Of a stretch of 64,000 bases of DNA, positions 1 through 10,342 are shown one piece after another. This stretch comes from Rostrohypoxylon terebratum (Eukaryota > Ascomycota > Sordariomycetes > Xylariales > Hypoxylaceae): positions 1 to 64,000 of the forward strand of contig MU385971.1 in NCBI GenBank assembly GCA_022497145.1, read 5' to 3'. The translations under genes and the position numbers were made by a program. The notes beneath the pieces were generated by a model that was given only the letters and a program-made list of their open reading frames with translations, made no database searches and was not told the DNA's origin. Numbering within the stretch: position 1 is the first letter of the stretch; each line of letters starts with the position of its first letter.

Positions 1-819
1 CTGAATCGGGGTGTCCCTCATTCTGATTCATCGTTTCAGTCACCTGATTTTCGGATTATTATTTCTTCCGATGATCGTATTTTCGGATCGTAACAATCAG
101 GCAGAACATACCACTGCTGCAGCTAACTCATAAAAACTAGCAGCCTACTAATGCTACCTAGGTCCTAGGTCCTATGCCATATGGTCCTATGTACGTGGAA
201 CGACTCGTCCATTGGACCATGAACATCGTATGATCTGCCCTTCAATAAAAATATCGAGAGAGAGAATTCATCGCCTGCAGCCTAATAATAATAAAAACTC
301 TGACCACAGTATAATCCATATATATGCTCATAAGAGACTCAAGGCTTCCTCATACAGTGGACCCGATTCATCAGTTCAATGTACTATTACGATGTATCAT
401 TATTACTACTCCTTTCAAGCGGATAAACCCCCTGATTGTAGAATACATGACACGACTCTTGGATGGCTTTGATCAGAGGTTGTTGCTCAGTTGCTCAGCC
501 ATTCTCTCACTTGACCTGCGTGGAAGGAGCAATTTCCTTTGCCACGTTTGGCCAAGAGTATACATGAGTATTAATATCACAAAGGGAGAGGTCACCAATC
601 AGCGGCCATTGATTGATTACGGACAAGGAGACCGTAGTGGTGGATTGTTTGGTTTGGCCTTGTCGAAACAAAACAATTGTCTGTAGGCCACTATTTGGGA
701 AAAAAACATTCTCTAATACCAAATAATTCCTGAATATAATAACACATGTGCTCTCATTCTGTCTAATCTAAAATCTAAAATCTGCAATCTACAATCTACA
801 ATCTAAACAAGCCTGAAGC
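1..819. other. Intergenic, no supported gene
   Basis: No open frame here has the length, composition or recognisable protein similarity of a gene. It holds a short CCTAGG/TACCTAGG-type cluster near 144-205. Immediately before the ATG at 820 it holds a run of near-tandem 7-bp ATCTAAA/ATCTACA units (about 762-807), which probably lies in the 5' leader of the next ORF. Confidence 0.6.
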
Positions 820-1659
820 ATGCATGGTCCATCTACAGCAGTATGCTCAGGAGCTACTAGGGTCCAGACAGACGGTATATCATCGTGTGAAATGCAGGAC
901 ATGCTCTATTCGCAAGCCGCTGACGTCACTTACTGTAACCAGCAGCACCCAAGATGGTGGTTCTACAATGATAAAGCTGAGGATTTCCTTAGGAGCCCTA
1001 ACTCGACCATCTGTACCGCCGAGCACAAGACAGCTATCTCTTCATCGCATAATATAGCCATAGACTCTATCCGTTTCTTGCAGGATGAGATGAATAGAAT
1101 CGGAAGTTTGAGTTGGCAAAAGGTGCGAGATACGAGACCCGTCTTGTACATCACATCCTTTCCCAGCGATCGACGCCCCCAACGCCAACGCCCACCTCCA
1201 ATTTCTATCGAAGGTAGTAGAGTTCCGCCCGTGACAACCGCTCCCGAGAAGCCGGTATTGAAATCTATGCTAAGCCAATTCTTCAACGAATTACGGCCCC
1301 TCGTTCCGCAGACCTGGCAACCTTGGTTCAAATGTTTCGACGAACTCTCGATAGACGTTCAACTCGACGTGCTCGAATCTCTTCCGCGCCCGCTTCCTCC
1401 GATGGTGTCACCCGTCGACCAGAGGCTCTGTATCATCGTTGGTCTGGATGATGCTTATAGTCAGGGTACACATGACCTAGTAACGCGTTTCCTTCGTATC
1501 GTCGAACAGCTCCTCATTACTGATGAAAGAGGAAAGATATTGTTCATGTCTCTTGCCCCATTGAATATCAAGAGCATGTTGAAGGGTGAGAGCAGTGTGA
1601 TGAACCTCAAGAAAGACCACCAGTTATCCTTCATCTCCACCCCCAACGAAGGGCTGTAA
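820..1659 (+). CDS. Uncharacterised protein, 279 aa
   Basis: This is a single open frame from ATG 820 to a TAA, coding for 279 residues with no intron needed. I do not recognise the family. The first 70 residues look irregular. The second half (about residues 140-275) looks like a folded domain, with amphipathic helices around LKSMLSQFFNELRPLVP and a hydrophobic strand-like block LCIIVGLDDAYSQG followed by KILFMSLAPLNIKSML. That pattern of hydrophobic strands at the end could belong to a truncated NTPase-like fold, but no Walker motif is present. There is no signal peptide and no membrane segment. It may be a lineage-specific gene or the tail of a larger gene whose 5' exons I cannot find. The near-tandem ATCTAAA run lies just upstream. 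Confidence 0.5.
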   Translation: MHGPSTAVCSGATRVQTDGISSCEMQDMLYSQAADVTYCNQQHPRWWFYNDKAEDFLRSPNSTICTAEHKTAISSSHNIAIDSIRFLQDEMNRIGSLSWQKVRDTRPVLYITSFPSDRRPQRQRPPPISIEGSRVPPVTTAPEKPVLKSMLSQFFNELRPLVPQTWQPWFKCFDELSIDVQLDVLESLPRPLPPMVSPVDQRLCIIVGLDDAYSQGTHDLVTRFLRIVEQLLITDERGKILFMSLAPLNIKSMLKGESSVMNLKKDHQLSFISTPNEGL

Positions 1660-2044
1660 AATACTCTTATTCACGGATATCAAAATTTTCAACTTGAATT
1701 TATAAATATTCGTATTCGAGTCTGCATTAGACAAGCTGTTTAGATATTAAAGTTATTGGTTCAACGATAATTATAGTAAGATTCCTCGCCGCCGCCCAAT
1801 GTGAATGCGTGACCCAGCTCCCTCTTCCTTGAAAGCTATATCAAACTGGTGAGTCCCTCTATTCGAAAGAGTGAAACGAAACGAAAGTAAAAGACGTATA
1901 TTCCCACGTGATCCATAACTATCCTGTTCACATCATCTCGTTATGAAAGAAAGACCCGGCCCCGGGTCTCCAATAGTATGCAAGCAAATAAATGTCACTC
2001 TGCGATTCCTGTCCTGACAGAAACTTTGCGAGGAATTGTACTGT
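1660..2044. other. Convergent intergenic, no gene seen
   Basis: This is the 385-bp 3'-to-3' spacer between the orphan ORF and the VOC-domain gene. It is AT-rich after the first stop. No RNA gene or repeat was recognised. Confidence 0.5.
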
Positions 2045-3565
2045 TTATGCACGCTGTGATCGTCTCGCGTGGCGGTAGCCGACGTTGCTAATGCTTTCGC
2101 TAGGTGCAATGCTACTCAAGTCGTCGTCCCAACCATTGCGGCAGCTTGAAACATAACTCTCCTGAATAGGAATGCTCCTAGCCGAAGCGTAACTATGAGT
2201 GCGACCTGGACCGCTGGGCCTGATAGTTGCAGCTGAATACCGGCTGCCAGCCTGAGACTGCGCTCGAGACGGTGGCGCAGTTTCGACCGAGGCCGGCGGG
2301 CGGGCTTGTCGAACCGTAGCAGCCGATCTTTCGCTCCGAGCAGATATATACGTCTCAGCATCAGATTCGCGGTGTCGCGGCGATCTATGTTTCGGACTGA
2401 AGTAGTGATCAGCTTCAGGTGAATATCTAGGAGAGTGCTTGGGCGACGTTGCACTGTGTCGTGATCCCGTATGGCTGCGGCTGTCCGAATTGTGCTTGGA
2501 ACTTGAGTGGCTGCGGTGTTCTGTGTCCATTAGGAGCCTTGGCGAATCGCTGTGTTTCGAGCCTGCATTACTCCTGTGCTCAACATCGGTAATCATCAAC
2601 GGACGTCTCGTCGACCCTGCCTCGCTGCGACCCCGTGATCGGCTGCCGGTGGTGTAATGGCTCGAGTGTCGGCTAGCACGATCGTCAAGTTCTTCTACTA
2701 CCCTGCTCCTCCCAGCCTGAGAGCCAGAGTAACTAGATGGGGGATAGTATCTAGGTCGATGTTCGGAAGAGTTGTCTGGATATGTTGTGCGTCGCGAAAG
2801 CGGTGGTGCGGCTCCCCTGTAAGCCATTGGCTCGCGCTCGCGTTCGCCGCCTTTCATCATGGAATAGGTTAATGCGCCACCGACAGCAGCGCCAGCGGCT
2901 ACGCTAAGGATAGTGCCCACTACGGCACTAGCACTAAAACCTTTTGATTCCTCGCGCGGCGAAGCCTCGACAGTCGAGGTGGTAACACTTTTTCGCATAA
3001 AGGTATAAGGCTCGCCATCGGAAGTGCGGCTGACTGCAGTAGAGCTAGGTGCAACTGAGCCGGCGACAGACCTCGAGGGGACCGAGGTAGTTCCAACATC
3101 TAGGTTCCAATCAAGAACACGGCTGACTTCGTGGGATGACGAATGGGTACGGCGCACGGCCGAGGGGTTGTGGACGACTTCCATGATGTTGCCGTCAAAA
3201 TCCGCGGCCCTTGCGTAGCTCTCGCTAGTCGAGTCTGATGTGTTATATAAACGTAGATGATTAACGTTGGTACTGGCACCCTCAAGGTCAGGATTAGCTC
3301 GTAGGGCGGCTGTGTGGAAGGCAGAAACGACTGAAGGTGAGTTCGCCGAGAGGATCAAGCGACAGCGCTTTACTAATTTCAAGCTAGGATCGTTGCTTTG
3401 CTTCACCTCAAATACTGGTTCAGACGCAGGTGAATTAACGTCACCAAAGACTATCGACGAGGAACTGGCAGATATATACCGCAGGCCGAGTGGCTGGACG
3501 ATGGCTGCGTAAAAGGAAGCCGAGGGGGCAAGGTCTCGAACTTGAACAAACGGTGTGACCTGCAT
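2045..3565 (-). CDS. VOC (glyoxalase/dioxygenase fold) protein with membrane segment and Ser/Arg-rich tail
   Basis: This is a 506-residue intronless frame. I start at MQVTPFVQVRDL (ATG 3565-3563) because it opens directly on the first strand of a VOC fold; the frame stays open 32 codons further upstream. Residues about 1-135 match fungal glyoxalase/bleomycin-resistance-like proteins: paired beta-alpha-beta-beta-beta units, FVQVRDLAPSASFY at the start, and FDGNIMEVVH at the end, where the terminal Glu is a usual metal ligand. Residues about 212-236 form a small-residue, glycine-zipper-like hydrophobic segment (VVGTILSVAAGAAVGGALTY). The remaining 270 residues are a low-complexity tail rich in Ser, His, Arg and Tyr with repeated SRHS/SGSR units. 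The substrate cannot be told. The tail could be a phosphorylated cytoplasmic region, but that is inference. Confidence 0.75.
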   Translation of the reverse strand: MQVTPFVQVRDLAPSASFYAAIVQPLGLRYISASSSSIVFGDVNSPASEPVFEVKQSNDPSLKLVKRCRLILSANSPSVVSAFHTAALRANPDLEGASTNVNHLRLYNTSDSTSESYARAADFDGNIMEVVHNPSAVRRTHSSSHEVSRVLDWNLDVGTTSVPSRSVAGSVAPSSTAVSRTSDGEPYTFMRKSVTTSTVEASPREESKGFSASAVVGTILSVAAGAAVGGALTYSMMKGGEREREPMAYRGAAPPLSRRTTYPDNSSEHRPRYYPPSSYSGSQAGRSRVVEELDDRASRHSSHYTTGSRSRGRSEAGSTRRPLMITDVEHRSNAGSKHSDSPRLLMDTEHRSHSSSKHNSDSRSHTGSRHSATSPKHSPRYSPEADHYFSPKHRSPRHRESDAETYISARSERSAATVRQARPPASVETAPPSRAQSQAGSRYSAATIRPSGPGRTHSYASARSIPIQESYVSSCRNGWDDDLSSIAPSESISNVGYRHARRSQRA

Positions 3566-6197
3566 GTGGGGCAGATGATGCGTGACAAGCTGCCAGACAC
3601 GATAAAATTCAGAGTTAAGATGACTAGTCAAGTCGAGCTGGCCCAGATGTAGCCAACCCAAGGACAGCTGTATGCACGAATGCAGATCGAGGGAGGATAA
3701 TGAAGGAAGCCTCGCAAGGTAGGGATGAAGAGACGCAGCTAGCCAACAGTCTTGTGGAGTATCTGCGATGGTATGAGTAACGAATTATAAGACCTAGTTT
3801 GCGATATCCTAGCCTTTAAAATCGAGGGTAGTATACCAGGTGGGACAAGGTGGAACGAAGGATGTTATAGATGTCCAAAAGCAGACGGACGTACAGTTGT
3901 CTTAACAAGCGAGTGTGAATGACGCTTCCCTGCTAACTTTAAGGAAAATATCCTTTTGGGCGAGGGAATAAGGCTTGTAATAACTGTGTTCTTTCCGGAT
4001 GCCCCGAATTAGCTCGATTAAGTCGATATATATGACCGACGAAATAATAAACGAAGGTGGTTTGGGTTGAGTAACAGAACGAACAAATGCTCTGAGAGTC
4101 AAATATTCCAACAGCCGTGTCAATCCGGTATCTTAAGAAGAGAACTCAAGACTTCCCACATGTGGATCGCCAATGGTTGAGACCTCTCCCTCCAAAGACC
4201 AAAATTAGGTACTAATGCAGGAGGCATCGTCTTTGACATGTTCTCAGAATTTTCCGGCAGATCCCGCCGCATGAATCGGATACAACTGGATACCTAACAT
4301 GGTCTAGTTGCGTCTATCCGGTTCGCTCATACACGTGTAGTGTGGTATATTGAACGACTGTCAACCTGGTGGGGTTTCTCGGTGGTGAACGAACACCCAC
4401 AACGTCTGCGTGTGCACGATGGTCCATGGTAATTGATATCGTTACCGGGTAATTCACTGAACCAATTTCTCAACTACTGTGTATATTGAATACGAGCTTG
4501 CTTGAGCTCAGACAGTATCTGCGCAGTCTTCGCCACGATTGCTGCGACGACACGGACGATACAGAGATTATTCCAAGTACCCATTGTTCTGAGAGCGAAA
4601 ATGACATGGGCTCCAGATATCTCTGCGCTGGTAGTGGCTGATGAAATGCCACGTCGAATCCATGGCCTATACCCTATACCCTATGCTGAATGGCGCGTTC
4701 CTGGTAACGTTCACCACACGAACAGCACGGGGTTGAGTTTTAGAAAGGAATATTGCTTAGAATATAATTGGAACCTCTGCATGCAAAAGCGGCGCCTTGA
4801 TAGGGGCAAATTGATTGGACTTGTAAGTTTGGTTAAATCTGCAAGAATACAGTTGTGTAAGAGAAAAATTGGAAAAACTGGAAAATTGAGATAGTTTTAG
4901 TTAGGGATAGGGAAGAATAACCGCCGTCTCCGTCGGCAGCGGCAAGTTGAAGCAACAATGGCGTGGGTCAATACCCCGGTATTCCAATATGGTACTAGTC
5001 AGCTAGTAATAAGTATAATTAGGTAGGTACGTACCTATGGGCACTTTCTCCACAACCCGCTTTTTGAATGGACAATCACGGTTACACGTCGTTCTGGTCA
5101 TGGGAATTTACCTAGTAGGTACTACTAACGTCGTAGGTAAGTACCTAGTGCTACAATTTTACATATACCTAGTACACAGGTACCTAAGCATGTACGACGT
5201 AAGTTCGTTCTTTCTTTGATTTATACGGTCCCAAAATACATACTACTAGGTAGGTATGCAGCTATGTGACATGATAATACCCCAAGGTAGAAAGGCAATG
5301 ATTGTATCGGTGATTCATCACCCCCTTTCTTGCCTAAGCCTCGGAATCCTGACCGAGATCCCAACGTTGAGGTGACTATGTAAACGTACACAACGAGGTC
5401 CCTGCACGAACACATATCCAGATAGGTGTAAGATGTATTTGTTTCGTTCTGCATCCTATCCCATGTATGTACCTCTAGCTCTCAACCAGGACATCGCATT
5501 ACCATGTGATAAGATGCCTATGTAGCGATACACAAGTGAGGCGATTTGGAGGAGACATAACCCGTAACAAACTGCTGAGGGCTCCGTCCAGTCTGCTACC
5601 AATAGCAATCGACAAAGTCAGTTCGTTCAAGGGTCGCCTTATATGCAGCATTTCCCCCACACCGTGACCTGGCCAGCCCCCCCCTATTGGGGGTGCTGCA
5701 TACCGGAGCAATGATATCTGGCATGGGACCGATATATTTTCCTGTTACATCGATTAGATCCGCTTCCCGGTCCAAGCTACCAACGATGCCGTGTGATAGG
5801 TTGGTGGTTACGTCTCACGACCTCGGCCTCGACCGAGGCTGGACGCCGAGCCACGGTTAGCACCAATCCTACTGTCAGACAGAGTAGGACAGCGTGATTG
5901 GAGACGGGACAATTTCAGAGAAAATAACAAAAGAAAGAGGGTTATGGGCCAAGTTGAAGTGGCCCACATAAGACGGTGAAAACGTCTTGGATCTTATGTT
6001 GAACGCCTGATGTTTTGGTTGTAAAAACAGAGACAGAAAAACCCCAAGACCCAAGTTCCAGCGATGCCTACGTCGGCCGCGATGTTGTATAGCGGTTTCT
6101 GCAAGCCAACGCTCATTTAACATTCATACCTAACACGTTCCACTACCTACCCTCCTCTTGTATTCCTCTTCTAAAGGAACTACCTCGGGAGGCCACC
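3566..6197. other. Gene-poor stretch
   Basis: This 2.6-kb region has only short open frames, several opening on TTG or GTG. It holds a TACCTATACCC-type duplication near 4663-4685, a dense TACCTAG-type cluster at about 4990-5265, and a GC-rich imperfect palindrome around CCTCGGCCTCGACCGAGG near 5821-5840. I see no supported gene. Confidence 0.55.
4990..5265. repeat. TACCTAG/CTAGGTA-type palindromic cluster
   Basis: Many short units such as CTAGTAGGTACTA, AGGTAAGTACCTAG and ACACAGGTACCTAAG lie within 280 bp. They belong to the dispersed intergenic family described in the findings. Confidence 0.6.
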
Positions 6198-7406
6198 CTA
6201 CAGGATATCCCAAGCATCCTCGGCAGCGTGGCAAAATTTACTGCAAGCAACACTGGCCGAAAGGCTGTACTGGCTAATTGATATCTTCTCATCCACATAC
6301 TCATCGGCAAAGTTATCGGGACCTTTGGCCATCGCGCCAACGAAGACGCATATGCTCTCCTTCGGTCCAAGACCCTGAATATAGTCTCGGACGCGCACCG
6401 TACTCTCGTCATAACTTAGTGTGACTTTGCGACAATTAGGAGGTAGGTGGTCGGTGATCGGGTTCTGAATGACCCGGAGAAGCTTCTCCTGAGAATTGGT
6501 CGAGCGAATGGACAGGCGGTGGAGCAATTGGACCATCAAGCCAGCAAAACGCTTAAAGGTTCGAGGAATACGGACAGTTGGCGATACTTCGATTAATACG
6601 CCCTTCGCCGTCTGAATATAGATCTGTAGTTTGCCCGCCTTGTTGATAGGCGAGTCTAGAAGGGTAAGGAGACACTACACGATGGGGGTAGATGGTCAGC
6701 ATGTTGAATGCCAACTCGAGAGGAGCAAGACTTGTTGAGAAGCGAGTGGATAATGGTTTTCACGGCGTACCTGGTGTGTGATATCCGGTCGTGCGTCGCT
6801 GATATCACGGTTCATCTTGCGCATCACTCCGATGTGCTCGTCGCTGTTGAGGAGCGAGTACTTGTCGTCACGCTGCATGCCGGCGCGGCCAGCACCACCG
6901 TGGGATGCCTTGTATGTTTCGAGGCTTGCATTGGATAAGACGACGATGAGTCTCTGGCTATCCTTGTCACTGGAGGGTATGGGTACTTGTTGTTCGGCAA
7001 CAAGCTGAGGTAGGGCTGGAGGAGGTAAAGACTGAGTACCTGTATGAGGAGCCATTGGTGTTAGATACGCCAGTTTCAATTATTGGTATTCCAGAGACGA
7101 GGCCAGGCAGGAAATGTGCGCTCGCGGATACTGTGTATGTCCCAGATCTAGGATCTGGAGGATCTGGATGGCCACAATAGTTTCCATGAATAGACGCTGG
7201 TCTAGAGTGGTGTGGGTAGGTACCTAGGTAATAAAGAATGAGGCGTCGCGGCTGAGTGAAACAGCTCGGAGGTACCTAGAGGCGATAGGTGGGACGTCCG
7301 AAGGCGTTTTGGCCCATCTCTCCTAGCACCAGTCATCGTTTAAAAAAAAGTAATCATGCAACTTACGAGGCCGTTTTCCAGTACGGTATTCTGCTGTTGT
7401 AGGCAT
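6198..7406 (-). CDS. EMG1: EMG1/NEP1, 18S rRNA pseudouridine N1-methyltransferase
   Basis: The protein is a SPOUT-fold methyltransferase that modifies a pseudouridine in 18S rRNA and is needed for 40S subunit maturation in the nucleolus. The model has three exons: 7406-7367, 7039-6771 and 6674-6198. It codes for 261 residues, close to the 252 of yeast. Exon 1 encodes MPTTAEYRTGKRP and is split in an Arg codon; the GTAAGT donor and the CAG acceptor restore the frame to TQSLPPPALPQL. Family signatures visible are LIVVLSNASLETYK, the NSDEH block, LLTLLDSPINKAGKLQ, NPITDHLPPNCRKV, GPKESICVFVGAMAKG, and SASVACSKFCHAAEDAWDIL at the C terminus. Intron 1 is unusually long for this window (327 bp) and carries a TACCTAG-type cluster at about 7205-7280. 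No truncation is seen. Confidence 0.93.
7205..7280. repeat. TACCTAG-type cluster inside EMG1 intron 1
   Basis: Units GTAGGTACCTAGGTAA and GGAGGTACCTAGAGG lie within the first intron of EMG1. This is the only cluster of this family that I place inside a transcript model. Confidence 0.55.
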
Positions 7407-8766
7407 TGTGGGATCTTTTGGGAGGCGAACCGACGGAGATAAAGGTGAATTAATCCTCAACAAGATTTGTTAGCGGACAAACAGCACGCCACAAGCAATT
7501 AGTAGTAAATGGTATTGAATGATCAAAATAAATCTTATGAGAATATAGTGCCTATGTCAATTGTTGGGCGCGGGGACGGTGACGGGCGACGGAGACGGAA
7601 GATTAAGTGAAAGAAATGTTGAAAAAAAAAAAAGGAAATTGAAGATGGGTGGTGTCGATGTAGAGAAGAAGTTTGTCTCCGACAACTCCGGTCAGGCACT
7701 GGTATCCACTTCCCCCGCCAATAAATATTGAATATGATTGGCTTGACCTAGGTCCTACCTAGGTTTCTTTCGTACGATACATGCATCTCACTACATAACC
7801 TGCATAATATCCCACACAGACAAATGTGGAACCAGTATCTGCACTGATTCCGATTCCGATTCCGACACCATCGAGTAGTAATAGATATTTCCTTTTTGGG
7901 AAAAGAGTTTATTAGTACCGAAAACTCGGGGGGAAGCTCTAATCTCTGGAACAATTGAATTGGTGAAGAACTGGCCTCTGAAGCTTTAGAAGGAATTATC
8001 ATTTATTATCAGTCTTACTCAGCCCCCGTCGTATTATGTATCAGACACCTTCCCGAGTATGTTGGTATGATGATGAAGGATTCCGGAGAAACTTGACGGA
8101 CTCGACGGACCAACTTTATCTGCAGTCATCCGACAGTGATGCAAACCCCGTCAAAACAAAGCCTCCTAATTGCTCGGTGTATGCAGATGGCGCATAGACC
8201 CTAGCAATCAGATCAGCGGTCTATTATTTCGCATACAGTTCTATCCGATTCCCACAGGACGACTCATACCTAGTCTAAGGTATCACATAAGCACCTAAAC
8301 AAGGGAATAACTTAAAGATGTAGTAAGTACATACATACCCGTACTACAAGCCTTGCTAATTCAGGTTAATTTAATTCTCGTGATATAGTAATATCATTAT
8401 TTTATGCGATGTAAACTTACTTTTTATGATAATGGCGCTTAGCTTTATATTGAACAAAACTAGGATAGGTAGGGGTTTGGTGTTGTCAAACACTTTATAG
8501 GACACGCGTTGATATGTATGTTCAATCTATGTACAAAATCTTGTCTCGCTTTTTTTTTAAAAAAAAAAACAAAAAAAAACATGATAGGACAAAAGTTTAA
8601 ACTATTGGAAGTGAGCAAAAAAGTCAAGGAACTTCGTGAGTACTCCTTATCCGTCTTGATACGACGTGGTGAAAATAAAAATTCTGGTGCAACAACAATT
8701 TTGCCATATTTCCATTCAAGAAAGCTCAAGACGGACAAGATTATATATGTAAAGCAGAAGAAGGGG
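7407..8766. other. Intergenic, no gene seen
   Basis: This is the 5' flank of EMG1 and the 3' flank of the tRNA gene. It includes a poly-A run near 7622-7633, a single CCTAGGTCCTACCTAGG unit near 7746-7763, and an AT-rich part (8390-8770) with a T9/A11 poly-T/poly-A palindrome near 8550-8570. The short frames near 8460-8790 arise from this AT-rich sequence. Confidence 0.5.
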
Positions 8767-8775
8767 AAAAAAAAA
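8767..8775 (-). terminator. Pol III terminator of tRNA-Pro
   Basis: A run of nine T on the minus strand begins 6 nt past the tRNA 3' end, as expected for RNA polymerase III termination. Confidence 0.75.
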
Positions 8776-8781
8776 TTAAAG

Positions 8782-8864
8782 GGCGTCTAGGGGGTTCGAA
8801 CCCCTGACCTCTCCCAGTCAGCATAGGCCCAAAGGGAGTGAGTTAACCACTTCTCCAAGACACC
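8782..8864 (-). tRNA. tRNA-Pro (anticodon UGG) with 11-nt intron
   Basis: The minus strand folds as a cloverleaf. The acceptor stem GGTGTCT pairs with AGACGCC (one G-T). The D arm is GAG/CTC with loop AAGTGGTTAA. The anticodon stem CTCCC pairs with GGGAG. The T arm AGGGG-TTCGAAC-CCCCT is perfect. The anticodon loop reads TTTGGG followed by 11 extra bases and then T. This fits anticodon UGG (8831-8829) with an intron at 8827-8817 just 3' of position 37, the canonical site. Without the intron the tRNA is 72 nt and the loop is TTTGGGT, as in other proline tRNAs. The amino acid is inferred from the anticodon. The 5' GGTGTCT acceptor is not the form I expect for most fungal Pro tRNAs. Confidence 0.85.
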
Positions 8865-9530
8865 ATTTTATTTCTTGGATAGTGACAGCAACGATTGTTC
8901 TGTATATATACATAGGGTGCCTGATTATCAAGGGTCACTGAATGGGATGTGACGACCCAAGGACACGCGTGGATAAGTCGACTTGTGACGATGTACAAGT
9001 TACTTAGTAGTGTCGACGACTGGTTAACGACATCTAAGTCATATCAGCACACATCCACAGACGCATTTTAGCTTGCTTCAGCTTTGCCTGATATCATGGA
9101 TGTTTGGGTAGCCTCAATCCACTAGCGACAAAACGGTGTCTTTGAAGAAAAGCAGTTGTCAATGAAACCTTTCTCGCATGTTTTGAGTCCCCGAGATCTA
9201 AATCCATACTCCTCATTATTCTCATCAAGTATCTCACAAGTGCCTATTCGTATTTCTGTCGCCACGATTCAAGTTGATGTATCACAAATAAACCAAAATG
9301 ACATGAATGCTCCGTTGTCAATCACATCAAGTCTTCAGGTTAGTGAATACCATTCAGCAATATATATTCCCTATGCTGTCTGATCCCTGGTCGTCTTTCC
9401 AAGAACGAATACAACACTTGATTAAGGAGTCCAGTAAGCCAAGGCAGCCCTGATTCCAGGCTTCTGTTTGCTACATAGCCACGAAGACCGAGACGAAGAC
9501 TGATGGTTAGGGTTTCTCCTAAAGGGGTTG
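8865..9530. other. Intergenic, no gene seen
   Basis: This is the tRNA 5' flank and the 3' flank of the GH25 gene. No supported feature was found beyond short unsupported frames. Confidence 0.5.
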
Positions 9531-10342
9531 TTAGCCAGTAGCCAACTTCTGCAACGAAGACACTGCAGCAGCATGTGTTAGCAAAGCTTATTATGAACAA
9601 AAGAGGCTTCAGATGTTATTGATGAGTTAAAACAGTGAATATTGATTGAAAATAACTCACGTTCTCCGTTGAAAGTATCTGAATCGCCGCCATATTTATA
9701 AGCATCGTTGAATTGCCAGATTGTGTAATATGGCCAGCCACCAGGAGGAGTGCCAGCACTGCTACTATATCGAGCAAGGACGAGGGGGTTTGTGTTGGTA
9801 AAAGCGCCGGAGTCACCGGTGCAGGTGGCCCACCATGACGGGTTCGTGTATAGAAGAGGGTAGCGGCCCGTCTTGCTATGGTAAGTATTGCTAAAGTCCT
9901 GGATCCACAAAACCATGGCGCTCGTCGAGAGACCTGCGCAGTCGCCTTCAAGATCCAACATACCCGGAAGCGTAATGCCGTCTCCTGACCAACCTCCCCC
10001 GTGCGACAAGAAGTATGTGGCTTGTGTAGCTCCAGACGAAGAGGCGGGCTCCGCAAAATGGTAGCCACCGCGGATGAGTCCGGCGTTAGTGGCACCGGTA
10101 TAATGGGTGTTAAAACTCGGGTCTACGTACGAGGTCCCCTGCGTTGCCTATCCAAGCTGATTAGTCTACTTCTTGAACGAGTCATGCTAGGGTATTAGTG
10201 TGACCTTGATGATAACGAAGCGTGCTCCAGAACTATAGGCGGCCGCGAAATCCACGTTAGGTTGATAGTGGGAAACGTCAAATCCGGGGACGGCTGCAAG
10301 GGCAAGGCCCAGAAACGTGATAATTAGTAATAGTATGACCAT
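9531..10342 (-). CDS. Secreted GH25 lysozyme (N-acetylmuramidase, Chalaropsis type)
   Basis: GH25 enzymes cleave the beta-1,4 bond between N-acetylmuramic acid and N-acetylglucosamine of bacterial peptidoglycan. The model has three exons: 10342-10205, 10147-9661 and 9562-9531. It codes for 218 residues, the usual size of a single GH25 domain. Residues 1-16 (MVILLLIITFLGLALA) are a signal peptide, so secretion is expected. The mature protein starts AVPGFDVSHYQ with the conserved first Asp. After the first intron it reads ATQGTSYVDPSF, then MLDLEGDC with the catalytic Asp-x-Glu pair, then NPLVLARYSS and YTIWQFND near the end. The last exon encodes SSLQKLATG. The first intron uses a weak donor (GTCACA) but is bounded by family-perfect sequence on both sides. 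A bacterial origin by ancient transfer is often suggested for fungal GH25; the introns argue it is long resident. Confidence 0.93.

Noticed and set aside
4502..4894. 130-codon plus-strand frame
   Set aside because: It opens on TTG, has no recognisable family and shows irregular composition; flanking sequence offers no exon that extends it.
5499..5711. 70-codon minus-strand frame near the GC-rich palindrome
   Set aside because: Too short, no family resemblance, and generated partly by the C-rich run CCCCCCCTATTGGGGG.
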